NCBI GenBank assembly: GCA_025765615.1
Contig: JAIVFJ010000355.1
Span: 1-59,431 of the forward strand
From: Zopfochytrium polystomum
Taxonomy: Eukaryota > Chytridiomycota > Chytridiomycetes > Chytridiales > Chytridiaceae
Direction of reading: 5' to 3'
Length of the DNA stretch: 59,431 bases
Shown here piece by piece: positions 43,401 to 54,199 of the stretch. Position 1 is the first letter of the stretch. Each line of letters starts with the position of its first letter. The position numbers and the translations under genes are program-made. The notes beneath the pieces are model-generated. The model made no database searches, had not been told where the DNA came from, and was given only the letters and a program-made list of their open reading frames with translations.

Positions 43401-44231
43401 GGCGAAATCGACGACGACGACGACGGGGACTCCCGCGGCGTCATCGCCGGGGACGAACGCGTCCACGGCGAGGACGACTACGACGGCGGCCGCGCGGTCG
43501 GCGGCGACGAAGGGGTGGCCGTGCCGGTCCTCCCGCCGCCCACCGCGGAGCCGCGCACCCACAGCGGCACGTTCCGCGGCCGCCCGGCGCTGTTCGCCCC
43601 GCGCTACCCCGTGTTGCTGCAGCCGTCCGACGACGACGACGCGGGCAACAGCGTCGTGGACGACCTCGACGGCGGTGGCGACCGCGGAGGAGGGGTGCGT
43701 CGCCGCGACGGCTCTGCCACCGCCGGGGTGTGGAATCGGTCGAGGATTCCGGTCATGGCGCCGCGACCCGCTGCTGCGTCGACAAAGCCCCGGCGGTCGC
43801 CAGAGCGGCGGTCCCCCCGTCGCGGGTCGAGGCATCCGTCGCCGTTGCGCGTCCCTTTCGTCTGTGGCGCAGCGGCGGGCGGGAAACGGAGCCCGGAGAG
43901 AGCGTCGATGGATGGGGCCGCCGCCAGCAGCTGGCGGCAGCGTCACCGCCGCGCTGGAGAAGAAGCACGTAGTGAAATACCTAGCAGGTCTCCCGAGCGG
44001 CGTCGCAGTGTTGGAAACCGCCTCCGCCGACAGCGCGTTGCGGGTGCGTCTTCGGAAGCCCTTCGCACAGAGCCAAAGGGTGGAAAAAGGGAAGTGCATC
44101 AAGATCTTTATTGGAGCGGTTCCAGCACTTTTACTTCGGGCAGTTCTGTGAGACCTTGGCCCCTTCCGACGAACACACTTCTCAAACCAACCATTAGGCC
44201 AAAGGAATCTCGTAGAATAGAAGTTACTTAA
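40486..44231 (+). CDS. Protein with two tandem SAS-6-head-like repeats (XRCC4-superfamily candidate)
   Basis: Six exons (40486-41324, 41548-41713, 41917-42196, 42318-42394, 42453-43064, 43206-44231) join in phase to 999 aa. An internal duplication is visible. Repeat 1 (~195-362) contains LRYTLCLKAPLEDAFF, EPNRFVVAVERQ, LRVWEIVKGYRK, VTRDIREDFVRTQ and KHPSLLL. Repeat 2 (~445-686) contains LRFTIFAKG, VTITSDTDVFCSF, DPDRFACALHVRR, LAFYEKVVHRSKELL, VKRTVQERFAQLK and KSPSLLV. A beta-rich start with a T/S-x-D-x-F-type strand, followed by a helical end, recalls the N-terminal head of the centriole cartwheel protein SAS-6. I infer this from pattern only. The last ~300 residues are Arg/Asp/Gly-rich and disordered; the long coiled coil of SAS-6 is not seen. 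The start codon is the first ATG of the frame. Confidence 0.6.
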
Positions 44232-44341
44232 GATGCAAGGATGAATTATTTTGGTGGGACTGTCAGCCAATATGAAGGAGAAAATATAGAGAGCCAGTCG
44301 GATTCCTTTGTTCAGGCATCTCCCCTTTCATTCAATTTTCT

Positions 44342-45600
44342 TCAAGTGCGAAGCAGAGCGACGGTCAAACTTATCATCGAAACCCTTGAAAGTTTGATAC
44401 AATCATTTGATGGTTGTGAGGCTGCCTCGCTTTGAAGCAAATTGTAAAGCTGCCACTGGGCTTTCAAAGTCGTTCCCCTCGAGCAATTTGATTGCCTCCG
44501 TCGCTGGCTCACTTCCCACCCTGCCCGCAGAGTGAGCTGCAAACGCCTTTGGAAGCTTCTTGCTCGCCCGGAAGATGAGCCGGAAACGAAATTATTGATG
44601 AGCGGCTGGACCGCGGCGTCGTCAAACATGGAGGGACGAATCTCCAGCAAATAGTCCAGCAGCCCGCGTGTCCAGATATGGAACATTCCGGAGGTCAGCG
44701 ACGGACAGGCGGTCAACCGTGCTTGGCCAGTCTCGTACATCATTTGCAGACCGGGCAGATGCGGCGGCGTAGCGCAAACGGCGAAGGAATGATGCCGAAT
44801 TTCTGCGCTACACCACTCAAAATGCGGGTATTACCGGTAAGAAGCGCTCGGTCGGCGGTAGTGGTCGTGCAGCCTTCCGAGCGATTCTGCCACAGGAACT
44901 CGACGACATTGAAGTGTCCACCGTCCGCCGCCGAGTCTTGCTTGGGTTGTGCATCCCTCCTTTCGGTGTCGATGAAGGAACTTGACAACCTCCAGGTGGC
45001 CGTTTTGAGCGGCTGTGTTCATTGCTTCCACAGAACATTGCACGTTGCCCTTCCGTGAAGGAAACGGACTATATCAAGGCGGCCGTAGCGAGCAGCAGAA
45101 TCAAGAAGAGAATCTGTGCGCAGGTCGGGCCGAAGAGAGAGAGCGATTTCGATTCCGTAAAAGTTACCCGATTGGGCAGCTTGAACATAAACATTGGGGC
45201 TGCAACCCTGCGGTGTTTGTGCAGAAACTCAACAACAGAGCTGTGGCCACCTCGAATAGCTCTATCCATGGCTTCGACGGTGCAGCCCTCATTCCGGTTG
45301 AAGTGAAGAAATTCAACAACGTCCAAAGGCCCGTTTCCGGCGGCGCTGATCATCCCTTCAACTATGGTTTTTGCCTTGATTTTGTGGAGGTATTTGACCA
45401 CGTCGAGGTGCCCGTTCGCAGCAGCACTACTCATGGCAATATCCGAGCATCCGGTTGGGACGTTTTCGTGCAGTCATTCGACGAGCGGTAGGTGGCCTTC
45501 CGCGGCGGCGGTGTCCATTATGTTCTTTCCGCCACCCGCCTTTTCGAATGACCGAATGCAACCACTTGATCACGTCGATCCTCCCTGTCTTTGCGCAGAA
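44342..45600 (-). pseudogene. Broken ankyrin-repeat gene, cut off next to the copia element
   Basis: At least five ankyrin repeats are readable on the minus strand: [75 protein letters not shown] and [20 protein letters not shown]. They lie in three different frames (about 45434-45069, 45043-44831, 44988-44740), with a final segment at 44743-44342. The frameshifts, and loss of the N-terminal part where copia-derived sequence begins near 45.6-45.7 kb, indicate a dead copy. Such repeat proteins mediate protein binding. Confidence 0.75.
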
Positions 45601-48427
45601 CGAGGAGGCCCACTATACGTGCGTCACACATCTACCCAAGTATCAGTGGGACAGATAGCGTTTCTGGCTGCACACCAGAGCCAAAGGCCGGCAAAACACT
45701 TTCACCAAACTACCTCTATGAACTGACTGCCACTGAGTTAGCTAATGCTGGACCAATTGTGACTGTTGAAGCAACTACCAAGTTCCAGATTCAGCATCAC
45801 ATCATGACTTCATCAGAGTTCATGAATGCTGTGCTGAAGATGCACACCACCTTCATCAAGGAGAACAAAACAGCTCAGTCAGCTTTGATGATCAGGCTCC
45901 CAGAGACCTCGCACTTGTTTGAGCTCTGCTGCAACAATCACCTCTATCAAGGCTGTGTGGCTGCCATTCTTCAACATTCAACAATGCCCACCCGTCCTGC
46001 TCAATTGATGACTTTGAAAACAGATGGTCAGGGCTGTAGATACGCACAGACACTCAAAGCCCCTTGTGTTACCAAGACCTGAACTCTTATGTGTGCGAGA
46101 TCGAGAGACTTCAGCAACTGTTCACCCAAGGTCATGGCCAGAACTGACTTGATGAGTTTGTGCGCAAGCTGCAGAGCAAACTGTGCACAGACCTTGCAAG
46201 GGCTCAGCTCATAGTCATTTTGGACCATTTGTGGCAGCACTACAAAACAATGACACCCGCTTTGACAATCCACAGAACATCATGGATGAGCTTACTGCTG
46301 TCTTGACTGCCCTTGAGGCAGATGAAGAGGAAGACGGCAGGAACCGCTCAACAACAGCAACTGGCGTAAAGGGGGCAGCAACCACCATGACAACAATGAC
46401 AACCGCAATGATAGACACCACCAAAGTGACCACAACCAAGGAGGTCAAAATGACCTTGAGTGAGCAGAACGAAACAATTGCCAAGGAAGCAACTACAGGA
46501 ATGATGAAAACAGCGGTTGCAACATCCACGACAACCAAAACTGCTCTTGCTCCCCTCATTGTGGGGTTAGGCCCTGCTACTGGTGTGGTTACCACAAGGC
46601 ATACGTTCACCACATGGAAAGGGACTGTCGTGACTGCCGCAAGCCAGGATAGGCCAGAGCCAAAGGCTACCTCAATCCATAGAAGGCTTGGAAGATTTGA
46701 AGGCACCGGGTGCGAGTTCTGTGCAGGGATTCCAAGCTTGGCCACTAACACACACACGCACAAGTCTGAGCACTGCCTAGGTGTCACTCAACGGATTATT
46801 GATCGCATTGATTCGTCAAACACTATTTGTACCGGCAGACAACTTCAGTTTTAATACTCAGCAATTTGAGGCCTACTGTATCAACCACCAACCTCCCATC
46901 ATCTTTCAGCTTTCTGTCCCTTATGTCAAGGAGGGTGATGGTGTCGCAGAAAATGCCATCAAGGTCATCACCTACATTGCATCGTGCCTCCTGATTGAAG
47001 TCCAGCTTCCACAGTTCTTCTGGCCCTACGCAATGCGCCACGCTTCATTCCTGCGCAATCATGTGCAACACTTGCACTGGTCAAATTTCATTTGAATATT
47101 ACCAAGGCTGAAAACCCAATCTACGCCACCTTGGAATTTTTGGCTGCCTCATTGTTACACTCAACAATGAGTACACAGAACCTGCAAACTCACACAAGAC
47201 TAAGTTCTCTCCTCAGGCCTCACTTGGACTCTTCTTGGGTTTCGAAACAGACAGCAAGTCTATTGCTGTCAGCTACGACTTTGCTGCACAGTCCATTCTT
47301 TGGACATGCCACTATGACTTGCATGAGCATGTCTTTACTGGCCTTGTCCACAGCGACGCCAAACTTCAATCTCTCAATTCTGATTTATTAACTTCTCTTT
47401 CTGATGATTTTACAGATTTTCCTGAAACTGACGACTCTCCTCCTTTCGAGCCTGTTGAGCCACCACTTGACTCTTACAATGGATTATTCAACTCTCTTCC
47501 TGACAGTGCTCCCTCTTCTCATACTTGCCAGCAACTGCGCCAGGCTTCCAGGGGGGAAAGCTGCCATCATCTTCAAAAAACACCTCAGATCAACCTCCAA
47601 CTCTTCCCAAGATGTGGAAGACGACAATGACGATGACGACTATGGTTGGAACCCTGACACATTTGCTGTCGTCCTTGGCAAAGATGAAGATGAATCTGAA
47701 GAGAGCCTAGCTTCAGCAGCAGACCACATAGCGGCATCCATCAACACTGGGGTGGAACCTGTCATTGAATCACCACTTTCATCATGTGTCATTGTCAACT
47801 TCAATGATGCACCTACTGGACTTTGCAAGCTACTTGCAAATTGAACAATCACTTGCCATCTCTTGCAACTCTACCTTGCATCAGCCAAACCAGAACCACA
47901 CTTCCCAAAGCACTTCCCTACAGAACCAATCCACCAATCACAACTCCCACCAGTGCCACATTCCCACAAGGAAGCCCACGCATCAGACTACAACGAATAA
48001 TGGACTGCATCTGAGCTTGAGGAGCTTCACTCTCTCATGGACTTCACTCTCTCATGGACAAGCACAAGGTCTGGGAATGGGCAGTTCTCCCTCCTGGCGA
48101 ATGCGCAATGTTCTGCAAATGAGTTTATGCCTACAAGCTCGACCCTTGTGGATGGCTGAAGCGATGGAAAGCCCATCTTGTAGCATGTGGAAACACCCAA
48201 CGCAAAGGCATTGACAACACAGACACCTTTTCTCCTGTTGTCCAGGTCCAGGCCATCTGACTGCTCATTGCAATCAGCCTTGCTTTTGACCTCGAGTATC
48301 ACAGCATGGATGTCAACACAGCCTACCTGTACGCTTTTCTCAAAGAAGTCATCTATACGCATCCACCAAAAGGCCACAAGCGATTCACTCCAGATGGAAA
48401 GAAACTTTTCTGCAAAATCCTCATGAG

Positions 48428-48781
48428 TGTTATGAATCACCCTCTGGAAACCTCTGGAACCTTCTAGAACATTCCTTCATGGAACCTTCTGGAACCTTCT
48501 GGAACCTTCTAGAACATTCCTTCATGGAACCTTGTGGAACTTTCTGGAACCTTCTTTGCTTTCCTGACTTGTCTTGTTGTCATTGGTATCATTGGTATCA
48601 TTGTATTACTAATTGCTCTTTCTGGAACTTTCTTGGAGTCTTGACAAGGAACACTCTCAAAAGGTATAAAAGGGGGATGGGGGACCTGTCCCATCCCTCA
48701 AGTGAATTATTGGTTTCCAATACAATCATCACTCCTCTCAGTTCCTTGTCTGCCTTGTCCTGTCCTGCCCTGTTCCTGACA
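48428..48781 (+). repeat. 5' LTR of gypsy copy 2
   Basis: TGTTATG...TGACA. It contains 22 phased pentamer units (48446-48555, 18 with perfect GAA/TTC cores), TATAAA at 48665 and the 11-nt predicted RNA start AAGTGAATTAT at 48700-48710. Confidence 0.93.
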
Positions 48782-48783
48782 TC

Positions 48784-48794
48784 ATAATTCACTT
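48784..48794 (+). other. Self-primer binding site of gypsy copy 2
   Basis: ATAATTCACTT, 2 nt after the LTR end, is exactly complementary to 48700-48710 with a mismatch at each flank, as in copy 1. Confidence 0.65.
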
Positions 48795-48821
48795 CACCCT
48801 CTCCCACTACTCTCTGCCATC

Positions 48822-49746
48822 ATGTCTGACCCAAACAACACCTTCCCTGATGCAACTGCCTTCCAAGCCTTGATGGACCAATTACAAGCCCTCTCAAGAC
48901 AGACACACCAACTTCAAGAACAAGTCCTTCACCAGCAGCACCAGCTTCAACAACAACTTCACCAACAAGAACATCAAGCTCTTCCCCTGCCTCAAGCCAA
49001 CCAAGCAAGAGAGCCCAAGGTTCCCAGCCCTGACAAGTTCACTGGGCTGGCCAAAGACCTTAGGAACTTCATGGCCACTGTGGAGAATGTCATCCTTCTC
49101 CAACCTTCAAGATTTCCCAGTGAGCAAGTCAAGGTTCTTTTCACAAGCACCCTCCTGTCTGGTCAAGCTCAATCATGGTACAGATCTCTCCCAAGCACAC
49201 CCACCACCCTGCAAGAGCTCTGGGAGGGGCTGGAAGCTACCTTTGGTGACCCCCTACGCATCTTGGACAGCAAGATCCAAGCTCAAGCATATCAAGCAAG
49301 GAAAGCAATCTTGTGTGGCCTACACCAACCAATTCAAGCAACTAGCCAGAGACTCTGGATACAATGATGCAGCTCTGATGGAGCTGTACCATGATGGTCT
49401 CCATGAGTCTATCCAAGACATGCTCTCCCAGTCTCTGCACATCCCTGAGACCTTGGAAGAGTACATTCTCCTTGCCATCAAAATTGACAACAGACTCTAC
49501 TCCAAGAGGCTGAAGCAAAGACAAGTAGGAACTACATCAAGACCTACCCCAGTTCCTCAAGCTCTTACAGTTCCTGAACCCATGCAAGTGGATGCAGTTG
49601 AGACACTTCCTAAGGGTCCTCTGAGCCAAGAGGAGAAAACAAGGAGGGCCCAGCAGGGACTGTGTTTTTACTGTGGCTCCAAGGAGCATGCTGTCAAGGA
49701 CTGCCCAAGGAAGAAGCACCCAAACTCCCAGGTCCAGGCTCACTGA
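48822..49746 (+). pseudogene. Gag of gypsy copy 2, broken by a single-base insertion
   Basis: Reads as the family Gag until about codon 143. There the run of C in GGTGACCCCCTACG (about 49246-49255) has one C more than copies 1 and 3, and the frame is lost. The remainder, including the CFYCGSKEHAVKDC knuckle, continues in the next frame to 49746. Full-length Gag cannot be made without a compensating shift. Confidence 0.85.
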
Positions 49747-51884
49747 GGGGCAATTCCCTGGACCCTCCTCCAAGCTGCCCCTGTTTCATCACCACCACCA
49801 GCACCACAAACACCTCAGATTCCAAGCCCCACCAACTCACCATGGATGTCAAGATTCAACTCTCACCCAAGTCAACCATCACAACCAAGGCCCTTATAGA
49901 CTCTGGATCATCCTGCAACATCATTGATGCCACCCTTGCCAAGTCTTGTGCCATTCCTACGATCAAGAAATCCACACCCCTCAAGGTCCACTTTGCCAAT
50001 CATGCTCTGTTCAAGGAAATCAGCCATGAAACCAAGCTAAACCTCCACATCCAAGACTTTCCACCATCCATGGTCAATCTGGAAGTATTGGATCTTGGCT
50101 CACCCACATTCTCTGTCATCCTGGGATTACCATGGCTGCAAACCCAGAACCCTGCCATTGATTGGGTCACTGGTCAAGTCCAACCTCCACCAATCGGAAC
50201 AGTCACCCAAAACTCAAGTCAAGCCCCCAAGTCTCATGCTCTCAAGCCCTTGATTCAAGATTCACAGCCAGCCAAGACTCAAGTTCCACAGTTCACAGTT
50301 CACAGTCAAGATTCAAGTAGAGCTCATAGAGCTCACAGTCATGGCCATGACTCTTGTTCACAGAACCCTCAGTCAAAGATTCAAGAATCACAGTTCCCAG
50401 TCAACAATTCAAGCCCCACTGCTGATGAGCACAGAAGGACAGACCTTGCACCTGAAGGGGGAGATGGTTTCACCCCACCATCCAAGACACACCTTTCATT
50501 GCTTCCTGACAGTGTGTGGGCCCATGCTATTTCCAAGGACCCCAAGCCTCACAAGATTCAAATCAGCCAAGAAGAGGAAAAACTTGAGATACTCAAGACA
50601 AGGCATGATGCAGCAACAGCTGGACACCCAGGAGAGCACAAGACATATGAGCTTGTTTCCAGAGACTTCTACTGGCCAGGCATGAGGAAGTACATCAAGA
50701 ACTATGTCAGCAGCTGTGAAACCTGTCAAAGAAACAAATCCAGCAGACACAAGCCCTATGGACTTCTGGAGCCCCTCCCAATTGCCATCAGCCCTTGGTC
50801 ATCAATATCCATGGACTTCATTGTGAAACTGCCCCCATCCCATGGATTTGACTCTATCCTTGTTGTCATCTGCAGAAGGACAAAGTTGGCCCATTTCATC
50901 CCCTGCACTGAGAATATAGATGCACAAGGAACAGCAGACCTGTTTTTGCAGCACATATTCAGGCTCCATGGGCTGCCTCAGTCAATCGTCAGTGACAGAG
51001 GACCACAGTTCAGATCTCAATTTTGGAAAGCACTCACAGCAGCCCTTGGAATCAAGTCTCAACTGTCAACTGCTTATCACCCTCAGACTGATGGACAAAC
51101 AGAAAGAACAAACCAGACTCTGGAGCAGTATTTGAGGTGCTATGTCAGCTATCAACAGGATGATTGGCCCACCCTCCTTCCACTGGCAGAATTTGCTCTC
51201 AACAATTCTCTCCACTCAAGCACCCAGCTATCTCCTTTCTTTGCAACCTATGGCTTCAATCCAAGAGGAGATCTTCTGGGACAAGAGACCCTATCCAATG
51301 TCCAAGCTCCTGCTGCGGCTTCACACTTACATAAGCTCAAGATCATCAACTCCTTCCTGGACTCCACCCTGAAGCAAGCCCAAGAAGATGCCTCAAGATT
51401 TGCCAACACTCACAGAATGGACCATGACCTTGCTGTGGGTCAGCAAGTTTGGCTTCTGAGGAAGAACTTGCAGACCAAAAGACCAAGTCCCAAGCTAGAC
51501 AACCTCAAGTTGGGTCCTTTCAAGATCTTGGAGCAAATCAATCCAGTCACCTTCAAGCTGGATCTCCCTGCATCCATGAAGATCCACCCAGTTTTCCATG
51601 TCAGCCTTTTAGAGAAGTTTGTGGCCAATTCCATTCCAGGCAGAGTTGTTCCTCCTCCTCCTCCAGTTGAGGTAGAAGGTGAAGAGGAATTTGAGGTTGA
51701 ACAAATCTTGGATGCCAAGTGGTTTGGAAGAACACTCAAGTTCCTTGTTAAGTGGAAAGGTTACTCAGATGCTGACAACACCTGGGAGCCTGAGTCAAAC
51801 CTCACTCACTGCCAAGACCTTCTGCTCGAGTTCAAGACCAGGTACCCCACCAAGTTGCAGAAGAGGCCTAAAAGGGGGAGATGA
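49662..51884 (+). CDS. Pol of gypsy copy 2: protease, DD35E integrase, chromodomain
   Basis: A 740-codon open frame, -1 relative to gag. The protease has ALIDSGSSCNII. After the Q/S linker the integrase zinc finger (H...GHPG...CETCQRNK, HHCC) leads into the catalytic core. The first aspartate is in SMDFIVKLPP and the second in VSDRGPQF; the glutamate in GQTERTNQTLEQ lies 35 residues after the second, i.e. DD35E. A GPY/F module ([20 protein letters not shown]) and a chromodomain (FLVKWKGYSDADNTWEPES) follow. The chromodomain would direct insertion toward marked chromatin. No RT (YxDD) or RNase H is present. The frame is intact and could supply integrase to deleted copies. Confidence 0.9.
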   Translation: MFLLWLQGACCQGLPKEEAPKLPGPGSLRGNSLDPPPSCPCFITTTSTTNTSDSKPHQLTMDVKIQLSPKSTITTKALIDSGSSCNIIDATLAKSCAIPTIKKSTPLKVHFANHALFKEISHETKLNLHIQDFPPSMVNLEVLDLGSPTFSVILGLPWLQTQNPAIDWVTGQVQPPPIGTVTQNSSQAPKSHALKPLIQDSQPAKTQVPQFTVHSQDSSRAHRAHSHGHDSCSQNPQSKIQESQFPVNNSSPTADEHRRTDLAPEGGDGFTPPSKTHLSLLPDSVWAHAISKDPKPHKIQISQEEEKLEILKTRHDAATAGHPGEHKTYELVSRDFYWPGMRKYIKNYVSSCETCQRNKSSRHKPYGLLEPLPIAISPWSSISMDFIVKLPPSHGFDSILVVICRRTKLAHFIPCTENIDAQGTADLFLQHIFRLHGLPQSIVSDRGPQFRSQFWKALTAALGIKSQLSTAYHPQTDGQTERTNQTLEQYLRCYVSYQQDDWPTLLPLAEFALNNSLHSSTQLSPFFATYGFNPRGDLLGQETLSNVQAPAAASHLHKLKIINSFLDSTLKQAQEDASRFANTHRMDHDLAVGQQVWLLRKNLQTKRPSPKLDNLKLGPFKILEQINPVTFKLDLPASMKIHPVFHVSLLEKFVANSIPGRVVPPPPPVEVEGEEEFEVEQILDAKWFGRTLKFLVKWKGYSDADNTWEPESNLTHCQDLLLEFKTRYPTKLQKRPKRGR

Positions 51885-52237
51885 TGTTATGAATCACCCT
51901 CTGGAAACCTCTGGAACCTTCTAGAACATTCCTTCATGGAACCTTCTGGAACCTTCTGGAACCTTCTAGAACATTCCTTCATGGAACCTTGTGGAACTTT
52001 CTGGAACCTTCTTTGCTTTCCTGACTTGTCTTGTTGTCATTGGTATCATTGGTATCATTGTATTACTAATTGCTCTTTCTGGAACTTTCTTGGAGTCTTG
52101 ACAAGGAACACTCTCAAAAGGTATAAAAGGGGGATGGGGGACCTGTCCCATCCCTCAAGTGAATTATTGTTTCCAATACAATCATCACTCCTCTCAGTTC
52201 CTTGTCTGCCTTGTCCTGTCCTGCCCTGTTCCTGACA
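51885..52237 (+). repeat. 3' LTR of gypsy copy 2
   Basis: Begins immediately after the AAAAGGGGGAGATGA polypurine tract and ends TGACA. ATGAG follows as the target duplication. Confidence 0.93.
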
Positions 52238-53463
52238 ATGAGCCTCCATGGACTTCATCAATCTGGACGCAACTGATTCCTGACCCTTCGCAAGTTCATT
52301 GTCGAGAGACTTGGCTTGGATCAATCTCTTGCTGAACACTGCCTCTTCTTTCAAGTAGACCCTCAGCAGCAAACATTTGAAATCATCTTTGCCTTTGTCA
52401 ACTACATCAATGTCTGGCCAACACCCCAGCTCTTGTTGCAAAATTGAGGACGCTTTTTGCACTGAGTACAGCATGTCTCCCGAGGAAACCACTGTCAGCC
52501 AAGTGATTTGCATCCACCTCAAGCACAACGCCGAAGGCATTTGGATGGGCCTAGACGAATACACCAGGACGATTCTCACTGAAGAGAAAATGTGGGACGA
52601 CCTTGATGTTGCATCAACTCCAAAGTCTATCACCTTTATGCATGACGAAACGTCAATCGAACTCAGCGAGAGCGACTCAAGCTGGTATCGATCCACACTC
52701 ATGAAAATTCAATACCTCACAACACAAACTCAACCAGATATCGCATTTGCAACAAATGTGCTCTCCCAGTTCCAACTGAAGCCACTCCAGTGCCATCGCA
52801 ATGCACTCCACTGCCTGCTTTGTTACCTCCAAGGCACCTTGAACAACGGATTATTCTACAGGCAAAGCCACAAGCTGCTATGGCTCTTCACAAACAACAC
52901 CCTTGAACCAGATGCATAAGATGATGCATTCTATGGGGGCAAACCTGGAGACTGCACATCACGCACTGGATAGGTTTTTTTCCTCATGGGTGCTGCCGTC
53001 TCTTGGGCCTCACGCAAACAACATTGAGTATTGCTATCCTCCATGGCAGCAGAATACTACTCACTTTCTGAAGCCTTCCAAGAAGCACAATGGCTCCAAA
53101 CCGTATTATCAGAGTTGCAACTCCCTGCACAGCAGCCACTTCCAATCCTTGAGGACAATCAATCTGCAATCACACTAGTGCTCAACCCTCTCACACATGC
53201 TCACACAAAACACATTGACATACGTGCTCTTTTCTCCAACAAGGCGAAGCCACTGGAGAGATCACTGTATGCTATGTACCAACCAGCGACCAAATGGCAG
53301 ACATTCTCACAAACCCACTCTCACGTCTCAGCACCAGCGACTGACCTCACTACTTGGCCTCCGACCCCGCTCCGACCTTTCGAACACCCTTTCGGTCAAA
53401 GCCTCTGATGCTTATGCACACTTTCATGACAGGTGCTACACCCATGGCCATTGTGCAGGGGGG

Positions 53464-53872
53464 TGTTAGGTGGAGCTGACTGGTTAGCACCAAGTGGCAC
53501 AAGATGGACCTGAACCTATTGTGACTGTAGTTATTGTTCTCACAATGCCCATGGGAAAAGCAAGCCACTGCCAATGCAGACCTGGGCTCTGGCTTGCACT
53601 GTTGACAAACTCCGAGTATTAAGTGAACAGAAGCCCAGTGTCAACAGTTTTCCTCCTCCTCTGCTCAAGCAGATAATATAGGAGATGTTTTTACCCTGTG
53701 CTGGTCACACTTGGCTAGCAACTATTACAGCGTGCATATCATCACTATGTATCAATAACTCAGAACAGAGTTTTTCTCTTTCTCTCCAAGTTGGGGAGAA
53801 AAACCACCCACAAACGCACATCTCCACTTCATTCACTCCTTCCACTCACTCACTCAGAGTAGACTGTCTACA
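53464..53872 (+). repeat. 3' LTR of the copia element
   Basis: 409 bp, TGTTAGG...GTCTACA, preceded by a GGGGGG polypurine tract. Its reverse complement is the sequence of the solo LTR at 14333-14746 and of the fragments at 3527-4231 and 12678-12860. Confidence 0.88.
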
Positions 53873-54199
53873 CAGACTTTGGTGATAGCCTTTTAGCTCT
53901 GAGAGATAGAGTTTAGACTTTTGAGGAGTCAGGAGGCAACATTGTCAGGAACATGGCAGGACAAGGCAAGGCAGACAAGGAACTGAGAGGAGTGGTGATT
54001 GTATTGGAAACAATAATTCACTTGAGGGATGGGACAGGTCCCCCATCCCCCTTTTATACCTTTTGGGAGTGTTCCTTGTCAAGACTCAAAGAAAGTTCCA
54101 GAAAGAGCAATTAGTAATACAATGATACCAATGATACCAATGACAACAAGACAAGTCAGGAAAGCAAAGAAGGTTCCAGAAGGTTCCACAAGGTTCCAT

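Larger units (their letters stand above)
48428..52237 (+). mobile_element. Ty3/gypsy chromovirus-type LTR element, copy 2 (integrase intact, no RT/RNase H)
   Basis: LTRs at 48428-48781 (354 bp) and 51885-52237 (353 bp) differ mainly by one G. The target duplication is ATGAG (48423-48427 and 52238-52242). It is inserted in the copia RT domain. This is the fullest family member in the window: gag, protease, complete integrase and chromodomain. From the end of the protease (~50160) to the integrase zinc finger (~50600) there are only about 440 bp, far too little for RT plus RNase H. Confidence 0.93.
45660..53872 (+). mobile_element. Degenerate Ty1/copia element, interrupted by gypsy copy 2
   Basis: Protein pieces follow copia order in shifting frames. 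Gag lies at about 45700-46080 (TLSPNYLYELTATELANAGP). Integrase lies at about 46820-47090 (GDGVAENAIKVITYIASCLL, FFWPYAMRHASFLRNH). RT starts at about 48020-48427 (MDKHKVWEWAVLPPGECAMF, DVNTAYLYAFLKEVIYTHPP) and resumes after the gypsy insertion at 52238 (SLHGLHQSGRN). Late RT is at about 52480-52920 and RNase H at about 53031-53400 (SSMAAEYYSLSEAFQEAQWL, EDNQSAITLV, HIDIRALF). The 3' LTR is at 53464-53872. I find no 5' LTR. Many stops and shifts make it inactive. Confidence 0.85.

Noticed and set aside
42362..43972. A 536-codon Arg-rich plus-strand frame
   Set aside because: Out of frame with the exons that show the internal duplication; Arg-rich text is a typical GC-rich shadow.
43287..44270. 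A 327-codon minus-strand frame antisense to the last exon of the SAS-6-like gene
   Set aside because: No recognisable segment, and exon phase on the plus strand is consistent.
46215..46787. A hydrophobic 190-codon minus-strand frame that could look like a membrane protein
   Set aside because: It is the reverse of an Asn/Thr-rich copia gag linker; antisense of ACA/AAC repeats yields Val/Leu-rich text.
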